Under the pieces are notes generated by a model. The model saw only the letters and a list, made by a program, of their open reading frames with translations, was not told the DNA's origin and ran no database searches. The translations under genes were made by a program, and so were the position numbers. This document shows, piece by piece, positions 16,626-28,856 of a DNA stretch of 64,000 nt. Every line of letters starts with the position of its first letter. Position 1 is the first letter of the stretch. The DNA comes from Paracoccus aminovorans (GTDB lineage: Bacteria > Pseudomonadota > Alphaproteobacteria > Rhodobacterales > Rhodobacteraceae), in contig NZ_KQ955208.1 of assembly GCF_001546115.1 (NCBI RefSeq), positions 271,452 to 335,451 on the forward strand, given 5' to 3'.

Positions 16626-17437
16626 AATGCCGAAACCCAGCCGACCGGGCGCAGGTAATGCCGCAGGTGCTTGCCCAGGCTCTCGCGCCGGCGGCCGTCG
16701 AAGGCGGCGCGCAGATGGTCCAGGGGCGCGCGATGCTGGTCCTTGTCGCTCCAGCGGCCCAGGACGGCGTCGGGCGGGTTCAGGTCGCCCGGAAAGATCA
16801 CGATGCGCGTCCCCGCCGGCACCCGCGCCTCGCGGACATAGTTCAGCGGGAAATTCGGCACGCAATGCATGCGGAAATGCGCGAGCCAACCCCTGGGCCA
16901 GAACTTCACCCCACCCGGCGCATTGCGGGTGACGAAGCGCTGCTCGTAGCGGAACCTGTCGGCGGCGGCCTGCGGATCGGCGCGAAAGATGTCCTGCAGG
17001 GGCTTCAGCTTGCCGACGCGCATGCGATAGACCGAGGTCTGGCCCATCTTCTCGAAGGGCGTGTTCGGGTTCAGCCCCAGCACGGTATCGTCGGGATCGC
17101 CAAAGGCGAAGAAATCGTCGAGGCTGCCGGTCACGATCACGTCGAGGTCCAGGAACAGCACCACGCCCTGCACGTCGCCCAGATCGCCCCACAGCCGCGA
17201 CTTCGGCCATTTGCCCTTGGTATTGACCGGCGCCTGGTATTCGAACTCGGGCAGCGGCCGCACGGCGATGTCGGGATGCAGGCCGGCGCCGTCGTCGGTA
17301 AAGCAATACAGCCGGAACGGCGGCGTGATGTTGCGCGCCACCATGGCATGCAGCCGGTTCACGAACTCGGGCCCGAATTTCGTGCCCCATTTGATGCAGA
17401 TGACCTGCTTGACCGTGCCGTTGCGCCCGTCGTCCAT
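16613..17437 (-). CDS. Glycosyltransferase-like protein (GT-A fold, DxD motif)
   Basis: The 274-residue protein begins with KQVICIKWGTKFGPEFVNRLHAM, as in nucleotide-sugar glycosyltransferases of the GT-A type, and has FLDLDVIVTGSLDDFF near residue 105, where the DxD (DLD) should bind metal and sugar nucleotide. A closing RWSDKDQHRAP stretch may hold a second metal ligand. No membrane segment or signal peptide is seen. Acceptor and donor are unknown. ATG 17437 is preferred because GAGG lies 6 nt upstream; ATG 17464 is an alternative. It is followed by the overlapping HEPN-like gene. Confidence 0.68.
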   Translation of the reverse strand: MDDGRNGTVKQVICIKWGTKFGPEFVNRLHAMVARNITPPFRLYCFTDDGAGLHPDIAVRPLPEFEYQAPVNTKGKWPKSRLWGDLGDVQGVVLFLDLDVIVTGSLDDFFAFGDPDDTVLGLNPNTPFEKMGQTSVYRMRVGKLKPLQDIFRADPQAAADRFRYEQRFVTRNAPGGVKFWPRGWLAHFRMHCVPNFPLNYVREARVPAGTRIVIFPGDLNPPDAVLGRWSDKDQHRAPLDHLRAAFDGRRRESLGKHLRHYLRPVGWVSALWRE

Positions 17438-17492
17438 GCCCGCCTCGCGTTTTGCCCGCGACATTCGCACGCGGCCCGCACGGCGGCAAGCC

Positions 17493-17981
17493 TCACAGGA
17501 TCTTCTGCAGCAGCACCAGGTCCAGCCAGCGCCCGAACTTGCGCCCGGATTCGGGCAGATAGCCCACGCGCCGGAAGCCGATGGCCTCGTGAAAGCCGAT
17601 GCCGCCGGCATTGGCGGCATCGACGGCCGCGACCATGGTATGGGCGCCGCGCGCCCGGGCGTGATCCTCGATCGCCGCCATCAGCGCCCGGCCGACACCG
17701 CGCCCGCGCGCCCCGGGCGCCAGCAGCACGGTATGTTCCATGGCATGGACGTAGCCCAGCCCGCCGCGGAACTGGTCATAGGTGGCGATGCCCAGCACCG
17801 CGCCCGCCGCCTCGGCCACCAGCATCTCGCGCCCCGCGGCGCGGCGGGCGGCGATCATCGCCCCCAGGCTCTCGACCGTGCGCTCCTCGCTGGAAAAGAT
17901 CGTCGTGGTCTCGCGGATGATCGGGTTCCAGAAATCCAGGATGGCGGGAATGTCGCGGGTTTCGGCCGGGCGGATGATCAT
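17493..17981 (-). CDS. GNAT N-acetyltransferase, phosphinothricin acetyltransferase-like
   Basis: The 162-residue protein has the Pat-like GNAT sequence IIRPAETRDIPAILDFWNPII at the start, with the acetyl-CoA loop LAPGARGRGVGRALMAAIEDHARARG near residue 88 (R/QxxGxG/A motif) and GFHEAIGFRRVGYL near 133. Such proteins acetylate methionine sulfoximine or similar amino-acid analogues. The start at 17981 has GGAG 7 nt upstream and matches relatives; a longer in-frame extension would add an unrelated N-terminus. It precedes the glycosyltransferase-like gene by 55 bp. Confidence 0.85.
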   Translation of the reverse strand: MIIRPAETRDIPAILDFWNPIIRETTTIFSSEERTVESLGAMIAARRAAGREMLVAEAAGAVLGIATYDQFRGGLGYVHAMEHTVLLAPGARGRGVGRALMAAIEDHARARGAHTMVAAVDAANAGGIGFHEAIGFRRVGYLPESGRKFGRWLDLVLLQKIL

Positions 17982-18026
17982 TCGGGCTCCATCGGGGAAC
18001 CGGCCGCAAAACGCGCGGCGGCCGGC

Positions 18027-18048
18027 CTTCTTTGTTGTAGAAATACCC
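18027..18048 (-). repeat. Exact copy 1 of dispersed motif GGGTATTT-N6-CAAAGAAG
   Basis: On the minus strand this reads GGGTATTT, a 6-nt spacer CTACAA, then CAAAGAAG. It lies between the scpA stop and the GNAT start. The same 16 fixed positions and spacer length occur at 34009-34030 and 57459-57480. Confidence 0.7.
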
Positions 18049-18084
18049 ATGCGACGGCGACCGCAAGGGCCGCCGTGCGCCGCC

Positions 18085-20229
<2,145 letters not shown>

Positions 20230-20286
20230 CTTGCATCCTTTCCCATGGCCCGCCGCGCCCTATATGAAAGGGGGAACGGGGGCGCG

Positions 20287-20820
20287 ATGAAACTGAAACG
20301 GTTGATAATTCTGGCTGTGGTGCCGCTTCTGGCGGCGATGGGACCGAAACCCGAGGGCGATGCCGACGGCCACCGGCCATATGTGCGCGGCGAGGTGCCG
20401 GCGGCGCGCGACGGCGCGCCCGCGCCCGGCGGGCCGCTGACCGGCGCCGCCGCGCAGGCCCTGACCGTGCTGCCGGCATCCGAGGCCGACCCGGCGGAAT
20501 TCCTGTGGCAGGCCCGGCCGGTGGTGATCTTTGCCGATACCGCGGCCGACCCGGCCTTCATCCGGCAGCTGGCCGACCTGCAGGCCGATCCGGCGCCGCT
20601 GCTGGCGCGCGACGTGGTCGTCGTGACCGACACCGACCCGGCGGCGGCCAGCCCCTGGCGTCGGCAGCTGCGCCCGGAAGGCTTTTCGCTGGTGCTGCTG
20701 GACAAGGACGGCCAGGTCAAGCAGCGTAAGCCCGCGCCCTGGTCCGTGCGCGAGATTTCCCGCGCCATCGACAAGTTCCCGCTACGCCGGCGCGAGATCG
20801 GCCGTGCGGCAGTGCCGTAA
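20287..20820 (+). CDS. DUF4174 domain-containing protein
   Basis: The 177-residue protein opens with a hydrophobic signal-like segment (MKLKRLIILAVVPLLAAMG), so it is probably exported. The rest resembles DUF4174: PVVIFADTAADPAFIRQLADL and LVLLDKDGQVKQRKPAPWS. The strand-helix order (reactive beta strand, later GFSLVLLDKDGQVK) looks thioredoxin-like, but no CxxC is present. Function is unknown. ATG 20287 follows the purine-rich GGGGAACGGGGG. The same frame stays open for 2.5 kb upstream, opposite scpA, which is a GC artefact. Confidence 0.72.
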   Translation: MKLKRLIILAVVPLLAAMGPKPEGDADGHRPYVRGEVPAARDGAPAPGGPLTGAAAQALTVLPASEADPAEFLWQARPVVIFADTAADPAFIRQLADLQADPAPLLARDVVVVTDTDPAAASPWRRQLRPEGFSLVLLDKDGQVKQRKPAPWSVREISRAIDKFPLRRREIGRAAVP

Positions 20821-20849
20821 GATACTGAGAAAATCGCCACATTTCTTTG

Positions 20850-20876
20850 TGCGATAATCGCAACGACTTCGTTGCG
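20850..20876. repeat. Two overlapping inverted repeats after the DUF4174 gene
   Basis: TGCGATAATCGCA (20850-20862) is a perfect palindrome with a single central base. CGCAACG (20859-20865) also pairs with CGTTGCG (20870-20876) around ACTT. The two share CGCA, so they are mutually exclusive. There is no T-tract, so a simple terminator is unlikely. They lie 68 bp before a small conserved-looking gene. Confidence 0.5.
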
Positions 20877-20943
20877 GCCCGGCCCCCGAGCCATTATCTT
20901 GGGAACAGGGCAGCCGCGCTGCCCGCTGCCAAGGAGGCCCGCC

Positions 20944-21126
20944 ATGTCGAATTCGCCCCTGCCGCGCGTGACGGAACGCCCGGACGCGCCCAAACCGCCC
21001 CGGCTGGACTCGGCCACCGAACAGCTGGTCGAACGGCTGCGCAGCGCCCGCACCGCGAATGAAATGGCCGAGATCGTCGGATTGAAGCCCATCAAAGGTC
21101 GCTCCGGTCCGAAGATCGCTTATTGA
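20944..21126 (+). CDS. Small hypothetical protein (60 aa)
   Basis: This 60-residue gene is supported by an excellent ribosome-binding site (AAGGAGG, 7 nt before the ATG). The protein has a Pro-rich start, a helix-forming centre (TEQLVERLRSARTANEMAEIV) and a basic end (IKGRSGPKIAY). No family is recognised; it has no signal peptide. It ends 35 bp inside the convergent 228-residue membrane protein gene, so both reading frames are used at 21092-21126. Confidence 0.6.
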   Translation: MSNSPLPRVTERPDAPKPPRLDSATEQLVERLRSARTANEMAEIVGLKPIKGRSGPKIAY

Positions 21127-21778
21127 GCCGCTGGCGCAGCTCGGCCAGCTCGCCCGGAAGGCTGCCGGCCAGACCGGCGATCTGGGCCTGACGCGCGGCC
21201 AGAGCCGCGGCGCTTTCCCGCTCCAGCATCTGCCGCAGGGCATTCTCGCCGAAGAACACGCTGGTCATCAGCAGGCGCACGGCCTCTTGCCCGCTTTCCA
21301 GCGCCGATTCGGTCAGTTCCAAGTAATCCGCGAACATCTCGACGGCGCGCGCCTGATCCTTTTCGGCCTGCTCCCGCATCGCCTCGGCGAATGAGGCCAT
21401 GATCGACAGCTGCCGGTAATAGGTCACCACCGGGTCGATGACATCGGCCGGCAGGATATGCACCTCTTCGATGATCGCGGTGAAGATGCGGTCGTTCGCC
21501 TGCGCCGGGATGAAGGGAAACCGGCCGCTTTCGCGCAGCCGGACCAGCAGGGCGGCGGCACCCTCGGCATCCAGACGCTGGCTTTCCAGCGCCACGACAT
21601 GAGCGCGGATCTCGGCCAGCAGGGCGCGCTGCACGTCGCTGACCCGCTCGACCCGCAGGATGCGGGCGCGGCGGCGGTTCAGCCAGTCATCGACGGGCCG
21701 GGCCAGCATCGCCACGACGGCGGCGACCAGCGCCGCCACCACCGTGGGATTGAGAATGCTGCCCGTGCCCTGGAACAT
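21092..21778 (-). CDS. Hypothetical membrane-anchored protein downstream of pccA
   Basis: The 228-residue protein has one N-terminal transmembrane segment (about residues 10-27, VVAALVAAVVAMLARP) followed by a basic stop-transfer stretch RRRARILR and then a long, mostly helical soluble part rich in Ala, Glu and Arg. I recognise no domain. It starts 3 bp after the pccA stop (TGATCCATG), so it is co-transcribed and probably translationally coupled with pccA. Its position in the propionyl-CoA cluster is the only functional hint; the gene could serve the membrane side of that pathway or be a passenger. Confidence 0.65.
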   Translation of the reverse strand: MFQGTGSILNPTVVAALVAAVVAMLARPVDDWLNRRRARILRVERVSDVQRALLAEIRAHVVALESQRLDAEGAAALLVRLRESGRFPFIPAQANDRIFTAIIEEVHILPADVIDPVVTYYRQLSIMASFAEAMREQAEKDQARAVEMFADYLELTESALESGQEAVRLLMTSVFFGENALRQMLERESAAALAARQAQIAGLAGSLPGELAELRQRLNKRSSDRSDL

Positions 21779-21781
21779 GGA

Positions 21782-23839
<2,058 letters not shown>

Positions 23840-23938
23840 GCTGGTTTCCCCTGGGGCAGGTGCCGAACGTAAGAAAGCCGCCCCGGCACGATGCCGGGAC
23901 GGCCAGAAAGGAAGGCGTCGCCGCGATGCGGCGGCGTA

Positions 23939-24178
23939 TCAGTAGCTGCGATAGCGCGGCTGGGTCGGCTGGCAGAGACGCACGTCGTCGCACAGCGCGC
24001 CGGCGACGGCGCCGATGGCCGCGCCCTTGGCGACGTCATGGCCGCCGACATGGGCGACGGTCGCGCCGACGCCCGCGCCGATGAGGCCGCGGTCCATGTC
24101 GGTCGGATTGATGTTCTGGGTGCAGCCGGCCAGGCCCAGGAGGCCCAGACCGACGACGAGAGCGAGTTTTTTCGACAT
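23939..24178 (-). CDS. Small glycine-zipper lipoprotein A
   Basis: The 79-residue precursor has a lipoprotein signal ending in the lipobox LAGC (Cys19), so it should be lipidated and sent to a membrane. The mature part has glycine-zipper repeats (GLIGAGVGATVAHVGG and KGAAIGAVAGALC) seen in small outer-membrane-associated lipoproteins. Two further cysteines occur in ALCDDVRLC. It is a clear paralogue of the gene at 24242-24484 (same GA..GALCDD..(L/V)CQ ending), which indicates tandem duplication. Confidence 0.75.
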   Translation of the reverse strand: MSKKLALVVGLGLLGLAGCTQNINPTDMDRGLIGAGVGATVAHVGGHDVAKGAAIGAVAGALCDDVRLCQPTQPRYRSY

Positions 24179-24241
24179 GCGAAATTCTCCGGGATACGGG
24201 CCGCGCGCGGGCTGTCACCCGCGCAAGCGGCCCCGGTGGAA

Positions 24242-24484
24242 TCAGTAGCCGCGCGACTGGCAGACGCCGGCGTCGTCGCAAAGCGCGCCGCCCGCCGCGC
24301 CGATGAGCGCGCCGGTGCCCACGTCGCCGTCGATGATCTTGGCGACGGCCGCACCGGCCAGGGCGCCCCCGGCCGCGCGCTGCGCGTCGGGCGAGATGCC
24401 GCTGCCGTAGCCCTGGTCGCAGGCGGCCAGGCCGCCGACCAGCAGAAGGGCGCCCGAAAGACGGAGGATGACGGATTTTTGCAT
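24242..24484 (-). CDS. Small glycine-zipper lipoprotein B
   Basis: The 80-residue precursor has a signal sequence with lipobox LAAC (Cys22). The mature part contains two glycine-rich stretches (AAGGALAGAAVAKIIDGD and GTGALIGAAGGALC) and ends in CDDAGVCQSRGY, which parallels CDDVRLCQPTQP of the neighbouring paralogue. It probably anchors in the outer membrane. The function is unknown. It lies upstream of lipoprotein A with a 63-bp gap, in the stretch between pccB and pccA. Confidence 0.75.
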   Translation of the reverse strand: MQKSVILRLSGALLLVGGLAACDQGYGSGISPDAQRAAGGALAGAAVAKIIDGDVGTGALIGAAGGALCDDAGVCQSRGY

Positions 24485-24629
24485 AGTTCTTTGCCTGTAT
24501 TATGGACCCGCTGACGGGCCGTTTGCGATAGGGGTGCGGCCAATATTGCACGCGCCCGTTTCGGAAGAAACTGACAACGGTGTGAAAACACAGGGCTACG
24601 CGGCAATCCGCCCATCGCTCCGGCCGGCA

Positions 24630-25043
24630 TCAGGCACCGTCCTCGTCGATGTCGTCCTCGTCCCAATCGGCCTCGTCGTCCCAGTCGAATTCCGGCGCCT
24701 CGGCGGCGAAAAGCTCGGGGAAGCCGGCCTCGGCGCGCTTCATGTCGACGCGCAGCAATTGCTCGTAATCGGTCGGGTCCAGCTTGCCGACGGCCACGAC
24801 CTCGCGGCCCAGAAGCCAGGACAGCCGGCCGGCGTCCAGGTTGCCGCGCTCGAAAGGCTCATCGCCGAAATGCGCGATCAGCGCCGCCAGGAAGGCGGTG
24901 TCGGCGCGCTTGTCGACGGGTTTGCGGTCGCGGAACCGCTCGCGCCGGATCAGCGGCGTTGCGCCCTTCTTGTTGGCGCGGCGGATGATGAACTGGAAAT
25001 CGGTGCCCGGAAGACGGCCCGGAAAGCCGCGATGCTTCAGCAT
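24630..25043 (-). CDS. Conserved hypothetical protein with acidic tail
   Basis: The 137-residue protein starts MLKHRGFPGRLPGTDFQFI and has a basic N-terminal half (IRRANKKGATPLIRRERF, DRKPVDKR) and a strongly acidic C-terminus of alternating Asp/Glu/Trp (DWDDEADWDEDD). I recognise no domain. Its middle (AALIAHFGDEPFERGNLDAGRL) is probably helical. It is cytoplasmic by the lack of a signal. It sits among the small genes between pccB and pccA and is probably part of that transcript. Confidence 0.65.
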   Translation of the reverse strand: MLKHRGFPGRLPGTDFQFIIRRANKKGATPLIRRERFRDRKPVDKRADTAFLAALIAHFGDEPFERGNLDAGRLSWLLGREVVAVGKLDPTDYEQLLRVDMKRAEAGFPELFAAEAPEFDWDDEADWDEDDIDEDGA

Positions 25044-25096
25044 GTCTTGCCCCCTTTGTCGGTGGTGACGCGCGGGGGCGGGCAGGGGCGCGGTTG

Positions 25097-25121
25097 GCGC
25101 GGGCCGCCTGGCAGCCCGCGC
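25097..25121 (-). terminator. Possible weak hairpin after the 44-residue lipoprotein gene
   Basis: GCGCGGGC (25097-25104) and GCCCGCGC (25114-25121) form a perfect 8-bp stem with a 9-nt loop. It begins 13 bp after the stop codon of the small lipoprotein gene. There is no T-tract, so it is a stabilising hairpin or a weak terminator rather than a clear one. Confidence 0.4.
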
Positions 25122-25133
25122 GCGGCGAACGGC

Positions 25134-25268
25134 TCAGTTGGCGCCGTATTTGCCTTGATACACCGGCTCGGGCTGAACGGCGACCGGGGTGATGACTTCC
25201 GGCTCTTTCTTGGCGCAAGCGGCGGCCAGGCCGACGAGGACGAGGGCCAGTGCAAGTTTCTTCGACAT
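25134..25268 (-). CDS. Very small lipoprotein (44 aa)
   Basis: The 45-codon frame encodes a 44-residue precursor, MSKKLALALVLVGLAAAC followed by a short charged part (KKEPEVITPV, PVYQGKYGAN). The lipobox is LAAAC with Cys18 as the lipidation site, leaving a 27-residue mature peptide. The MSKKLAL start matches lipoprotein A at 24178, so it may be a third member of the local lipoprotein set. The gene is short enough to be missed by ordinary length cut-offs. Function is unknown. Confidence 0.65.
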   Translation of the reverse strand: MSKKLALALVLVGLAAACAKKEPEVITPVAVQPEPVYQGKYGAN

Positions 25269-25458
25269 GGTGTCGTGCTCCTGTAGGGCGGGACGCAGAG
25301 GTCCCGACTGCTCGGTTGAGATTCGGTCGCATGGCGCGGCCGTGCGCGCATGATAGCCAGCACCTGCACGGCCCGACAGGCGCAGCCAAGCCCCGCGGGC
25401 GCGGGCGCGGCCGGCTGTGGCCCGCGTGCATCAGGGCGCAAGGGCTTGAAATGGCGCA

Positions 25459-26100
25459 TCACCACGGCTCCCATTCGCAGGCGTCGCGGTCCTTGGGCAG
25501 GCGGAAGGCCTCGAAGAGCTGCACCACTTCGGGGTCGTAGGCGCCGAAGGCGGTTTCCTTGCTGGCCAGGCTGATGATGATCTGCTCGGGACGCGGGGCC
25601 GGGCTGGCGATGCGGGGCAGGGCCCAGTTCTCGCACAGCCAGACGATGTCGAGATGGATCGGGTCCTCGGCCAGAACATCGGGGGCGGCCGGCAGCACCG
25701 GCTGCTCCAGCAGGGCGTCGGCGTCCTCCTCGGCCCCGGTTTCAGCTCCGGTTTCGGCCCCCGCTTCGGCGGCCATCTCGGCCTCGGCCTCCAGCGTGGC
25801 GGGCTCCCCGCTGACCTCGCCGCTTTCGGTGTCGATGTCGATGGGGCCGCGCCCCTCGGCATCCTCGAAATCCGAGGCCGGGCCGCTGGTCGCCGGCACC
25901 CGCTGCGCCAGGTCCGGCATCACGAAGCGGAAGCGATAGGTCAGGCCCAGCCCGCCGGAACTGTCGTGCCGCGTCTCCTGCCAAGTCACCCTGGCGCCCG
26001 AGGGCAGCACGATCTCGACCGGCGCGCCAGCCGCCGCCGTCCCGCCCGCCACCAGGGCAGGGGGGATCAGCGCCAGGCAGATCGCCGCCAGTCTCGACAT
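25459..26100 (-). CDS. Secreted DUF6497-like protein
   Basis: The 213-residue protein begins with a signal peptide (about 1-24, AAICLALIPPALVAGGTAAA). The mature part opens with VEIVLPSGARVTWQE and LTYRFRFVMPDL, which resembles a family conserved in Rhodobacteraceae (DUF6497). A low-complexity region (about 100-125) is Ala/Glu/Gly-rich and contains AETGAETGAE repeats, probably disordered. WLCENWALPRI and DRDACEWEPW supply two conserved cysteines. It follows pccB by 24 bp and is likely co-transcribed. Family assignment is from memory and only moderately certain. Confidence 0.62.
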   Translation of the reverse strand: MSRLAAICLALIPPALVAGGTAAAGAPVEIVLPSGARVTWQETRHDSSGGLGLTYRFRFVMPDLAQRVPATSGPASDFEDAEGRGPIDIDTESGEVSGEPATLEAEAEMAAEAGAETGAETGAEEDADALLEQPVLPAAPDVLAEDPIHLDIVWLCENWALPRIASPAPRPEQIIISLASKETAFGAYDPEVVQLFEAFRLPKDRDACEWEPW

Positions 26101-26124
26101 GGTTCCTCCCTCGGGTCCGGCCGG

Positions 26125-27657
26125 TTACAGCGGGATATTGTCGTGCTTCTTCCAGGGGTTCGACAGCTTCTTGCCGCGCAGGCTGGCGAAGGCCCGCGCC
26201 ACCCGACGCCGGGTCGAGCGCGGCTGGATCACCTCGTCGATGAAGCCCTTTTCGGCGGCGACGAAGGGATTGGCGAAGCGGTCCTCGTAATCCTTGGTGC
26301 GGGCGCCAATCTTCCCGGCATCGCCCAACTCGCTGCGATACAGGATCTCGACCGCGCCCCTGGCGCCCATCACTGCGATCTCGGCCGTGGGCCAGGCATA
26401 GTTGAAATCGCCGCGCAGGTGCTTCGAGGCCATGACGTCATAGGCGCCGCCATAGGCCTTGCGGGTGATGACCGTGACCTTCGGCACCGTCGCCTCGCCA
26501 TAGGCGAACAGCAGCTTCGCGCCATGCTTGATGACGCCGCCATATTCTTGGCCGGTGCCCGGCAGGAAGCCCGGCACGTCGACGAAGGTCAGGATCGGGA
26601 TCTCGAAGGCGTCGCAGAAGCGCACGAAGCGCGCCGCCTTGCGCGAGCTGTCGATGTCGAGGCAGCCCGCCAGCACCATCGGCTGGTTGGCGACCACGCC
26701 GACGGTCTGGCCCTCGATGCGGATGAAGCCGGTGATGATGTTCGCGGCGAAATCCTTCTGGATCTCGTAGAAATCGCCCTCGTCCGCGACCTTCAGGATC
26801 AGCTCCTTCATGTCGTAGGGCTGGTTCGGGTTGTCGGGGATCAGCGTGTCGAGGCTGGGCTCGATGCGGTTCGGGTCGTCGAAGAACGGCCGCGTCGGCG
26901 CCTTTTCGCGGTTGTTCAACGGCAGCAGGTCGACCAGCCGGCGGATCTCGGTCATCGCCTCGACGTCGTTTTCAAAGGCGCCGTCGGCGACCGAGGACTT
27001 CTTGGTATGGGTCGAGGCGCCGCCCAGTTGCTCGGCCGTCACCACCTCGTTCGTCACCGTCTTGACCACGTCCGGGCCGGTCACGAACATATAGGAGGTG
27101 TCCTTGACCATGAAGATGAAGTCGGTCATCGCCGGCGAATAGACCGCGCCGCCGGCGCAGGGACCCATGATGACGCTGATCTGCGGCACCACGCCCGAGG
27201 CCATGATGTTGCGCTGGAACACGTCCGCGTAACCGGCAAGGCTGGCCACGCCTTCCTGGATGCGCGCGCCGCCGGAATCGTTCAGCCCGATCACCGGGGC
27301 GCCGTTCTGCACCGCCATGTCCATGATCTTGCAGATCTTCTGAGCATGGGTTTCCGACAGCGAGCCGCCGAACACGGTGAAGTCCTGCGAAAAGACATAG
27401 ACCATGCGGCCGTTGATCGTGCCCCAGCCGGTGACCACGCCGTCGCCATAGGGCCGGTCGTCCTCCATGCCGAAATCGGTCGAGCGGTGGCGGACGAACA
27501 TGTCGAATTCCTCGAAGGAACCCTCGTCCAGCAGCAGCTCCAGCCGCTCGCGCGCGGTCAGCTTGCCGCGGGCGTGCTGGGCGTCGATGCGCCGCTGCCC
27601 GCCGCCCAGCCGCGCGTCGCGGCGGCGCGATTCCAGCTCGCCAAGGATGTCCTTCAT
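26125..27657 (-). CDS. pccB: Propionyl-CoA carboxylase beta subunit (carboxyltransferase)
   Basis: The 510-residue subunit transfers CO2 from carboxybiotin to propionyl-CoA to give (S)-methylmalonyl-CoA. The two crotonase-like halves carry [19 protein letters not shown] near residue 93, [19 protein letters not shown] near 168, and [20 protein letters not shown] near 370, with glycine-rich oxyanion loops. It is the first gene of the propionate cluster and is divergent from alr. The intergenic region holds four PccR-like octamers. Confidence 0.96.
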   Translation of the reverse strand: MKDILGELESRRRDARLGGGQRRIDAQHARGKLTARERLELLLDEGSFEEFDMFVRHRSTDFGMEDDRPYGDGVVTGWGTINGRMVYVFSQDFTVFGGSLSETHAQKICKIMDMAVQNGAPVIGLNDSGGARIQEGVASLAGYADVFQRNIMASGVVPQISVIMGPCAGGAVYSPAMTDFIFMVKDTSYMFVTGPDVVKTVTNEVVTAEQLGGASTHTKKSSVADGAFENDVEAMTEIRRLVDLLPLNNREKAPTRPFFDDPNRIEPSLDTLIPDNPNQPYDMKELILKVADEGDFYEIQKDFAANIITGFIRIEGQTVGVVANQPMVLAGCLDIDSSRKAARFVRFCDAFEIPILTFVDVPGFLPGTGQEYGGVIKHGAKLLFAYGEATVPKVTVITRKAYGGAYDVMASKHLRGDFNYAWPTAEIAVMGARGAVEILYRSELGDAGKIGARTKDYEDRFANPFVAAEKGFIDEVIQPRSTRRRVARAFASLRGKKLSNPWKKHDNIPL

Positions 27658-27728
27658 CAGCCGTCTCCCTTTCGGTTTGCGGGCAGACTATCGGCTTGCT
27701 GCCGGCCAAGAAAGCAGAAAGCCGAATA

Positions 27729-27777
27729 TTTGCAAACTATGCTAGCAAACTTCGCTGCAAATGGATTAAGTTGCAAA
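27729..27777. promoter_or_regulatory. Four TTTGCAAA-like octamers between pccB and alr (candidate PccR/ScfR operator)
   Basis: TTTGCAAA (27729), CTAGCAAA (27742), GCTGCAAA (27754) and GTTGCAAA (27770) lie in direct orientation with start spacings of 13, 12 and 16 bp. The second and third are separated by exactly 4 bp. I recall TTTGCAAA-N4-TTTGCAAA as the reported site of the propionyl-CoA regulator PccR in Rhodobacter sphaeroides. The site is well placed to control pccB and perhaps alr. The regulator gene is not in this window. Confidence 0.6.
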
Positions 27778-27836
27778 ACAGCGCCGCACCCGCCAAATCT
27801 CTTGACGCCGCGCGGGGCAGGGGCCATGCCGCTGCC

Positions 27837-28856
27837 ATGGGACTCGTGATCGACATTCCGGCCATCGTGGCCAACTGGAAGGCGCTGGCGGCCAAGGCCC
27901 CCGGCGCGGGTGCTGCGGCCGTCGTCAAGGCGGATGCCTATGGTCTGGGCGCGGCGCAGGTCGCCCCGGCGCTGTATCAGGCGGGGGCGCGTGATTTCTT
28001 CGTCGCGCTGGCCGGCGAGGGCCGCGAGATCCGGCCGCTCTTGCCCGACGATGCGCGTGTCTTCGTGCTCTCGGGCCATATGGAGGGCGAGGATCTGGCG
28101 GGCCTGATCCCGCTGCTGAACAGCCCCGAGCAATTCTTCCGCGACCGCGCGCTGCGGCCGGGCGGGGCTTTCGGCATCCAGCTCGACAGCGGCATGAACC
28201 GGCTGGGCTTCGAGCCCGGCGAATGGGCCGCCGTGCGCGCCGAGGCGCTGGCCGCCGGCCCGCAACTGATCATGTCGCACCTGGCCTGCGCCGATGAGCC
28301 CGATCACCCGGCCAATGCCCAGCAGCTGGCGGCCTTCCGCGCCATGACCGAGGGCTGCGGCGTGCCGCGCTCGCTGGCGGCGACGGGCGGCATCTTGCTG
28401 GGGCCAGACTATCATTTCGACCTGGTGCGGCCCGGCATCGGGCTTTACGGCGGCGAGCCGTTCCTGGATGCGCAGCCGGTGGTGACGCTGGCGCTGCCCG
28501 TGATCCAGACCCGCGAGGTCAAGCCGGGCGAGTCGGTCGGCTATGGCTACAGCTGGACCGCCGAACGGCCCGCGCGCATCGCCACGCTGGCGGCGGGCTA
28601 TGCCGACGGGCTGGCGCGGGCGCTGGCGCGCGACGGCAAGCTGACGCTCTGGGCGGGCGAGCATGCCGTGCCGGTCGTCGGCCGCATCTCGATGGACCTT
28701 ATCACCGCCGACGTGACCGGGCTGCCCTTCGTCCCCGAGGCGCTGGAGATCCTGAACGCCCGCCAGGGCGTCGATGCGGTGGCGGCGCTGTCGGGCACCA
28801 TCGGCTATGAGATCCTGACCTCGCTCGGCCGGCGCTACGCGCGGACGTATCGGTGA
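27837..28856 (+). CDS. alr: Alanine racemase
   Basis: The 339-residue PLP enzyme makes D-alanine for peptidoglycan. The Schiff-base lysine is Lys31 in VVKADAYGLG, and the second catalytic residue, a C-terminal-domain Tyr, is probably in GYGYSWTA. FGIQLDSGMNRLGF and RPGIGLYGG complete the family pattern. ATG 27837 gives a normal N-terminus; upstream in-frame sequence crosses the octamer region and is rejected. The stop overlaps the GTG start of mlaE. The usual alr Lys-Tyr pair appears complete, and the length is slightly short. Confidence 0.93.
   Translation: MGLVIDIPAIVANWKALAAKAPGAGAAAVVKADAYGLGAAQVAPALYQAGARDFFVALAGEGREIRPLLPDDARVFVLSGHMEGEDLAGLIPLLNSPEQFFRDRALRPGGAFGIQLDSGMNRLGFEPGEWAAVRAEALAAGPQLIMSHLACADEPDHPANAQQLAAFRAMTEGCGVPRSLAATGGILLGPDYHFDLVRPGIGLYGGEPFLDAQPVVTLALPVIQTREVKPGESVGYGYSWTAERPARIATLAAGYADGLARALARDGKLTLWAGEHAVPVVGRISMDLITADVTGLPFVPEALEILNARQGVDAVAALSGTIGYEILTSLGRRYARTYR

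Noticed and set aside
16092..17489. One long minus-strand frame joining the glycosyltransferase-like region and the HEPN-like gene
   Set aside because: The first part reads in a different frame from the real glycosyltransferase-like product. Separate starts and a 13-bp overlap explain the layout better.
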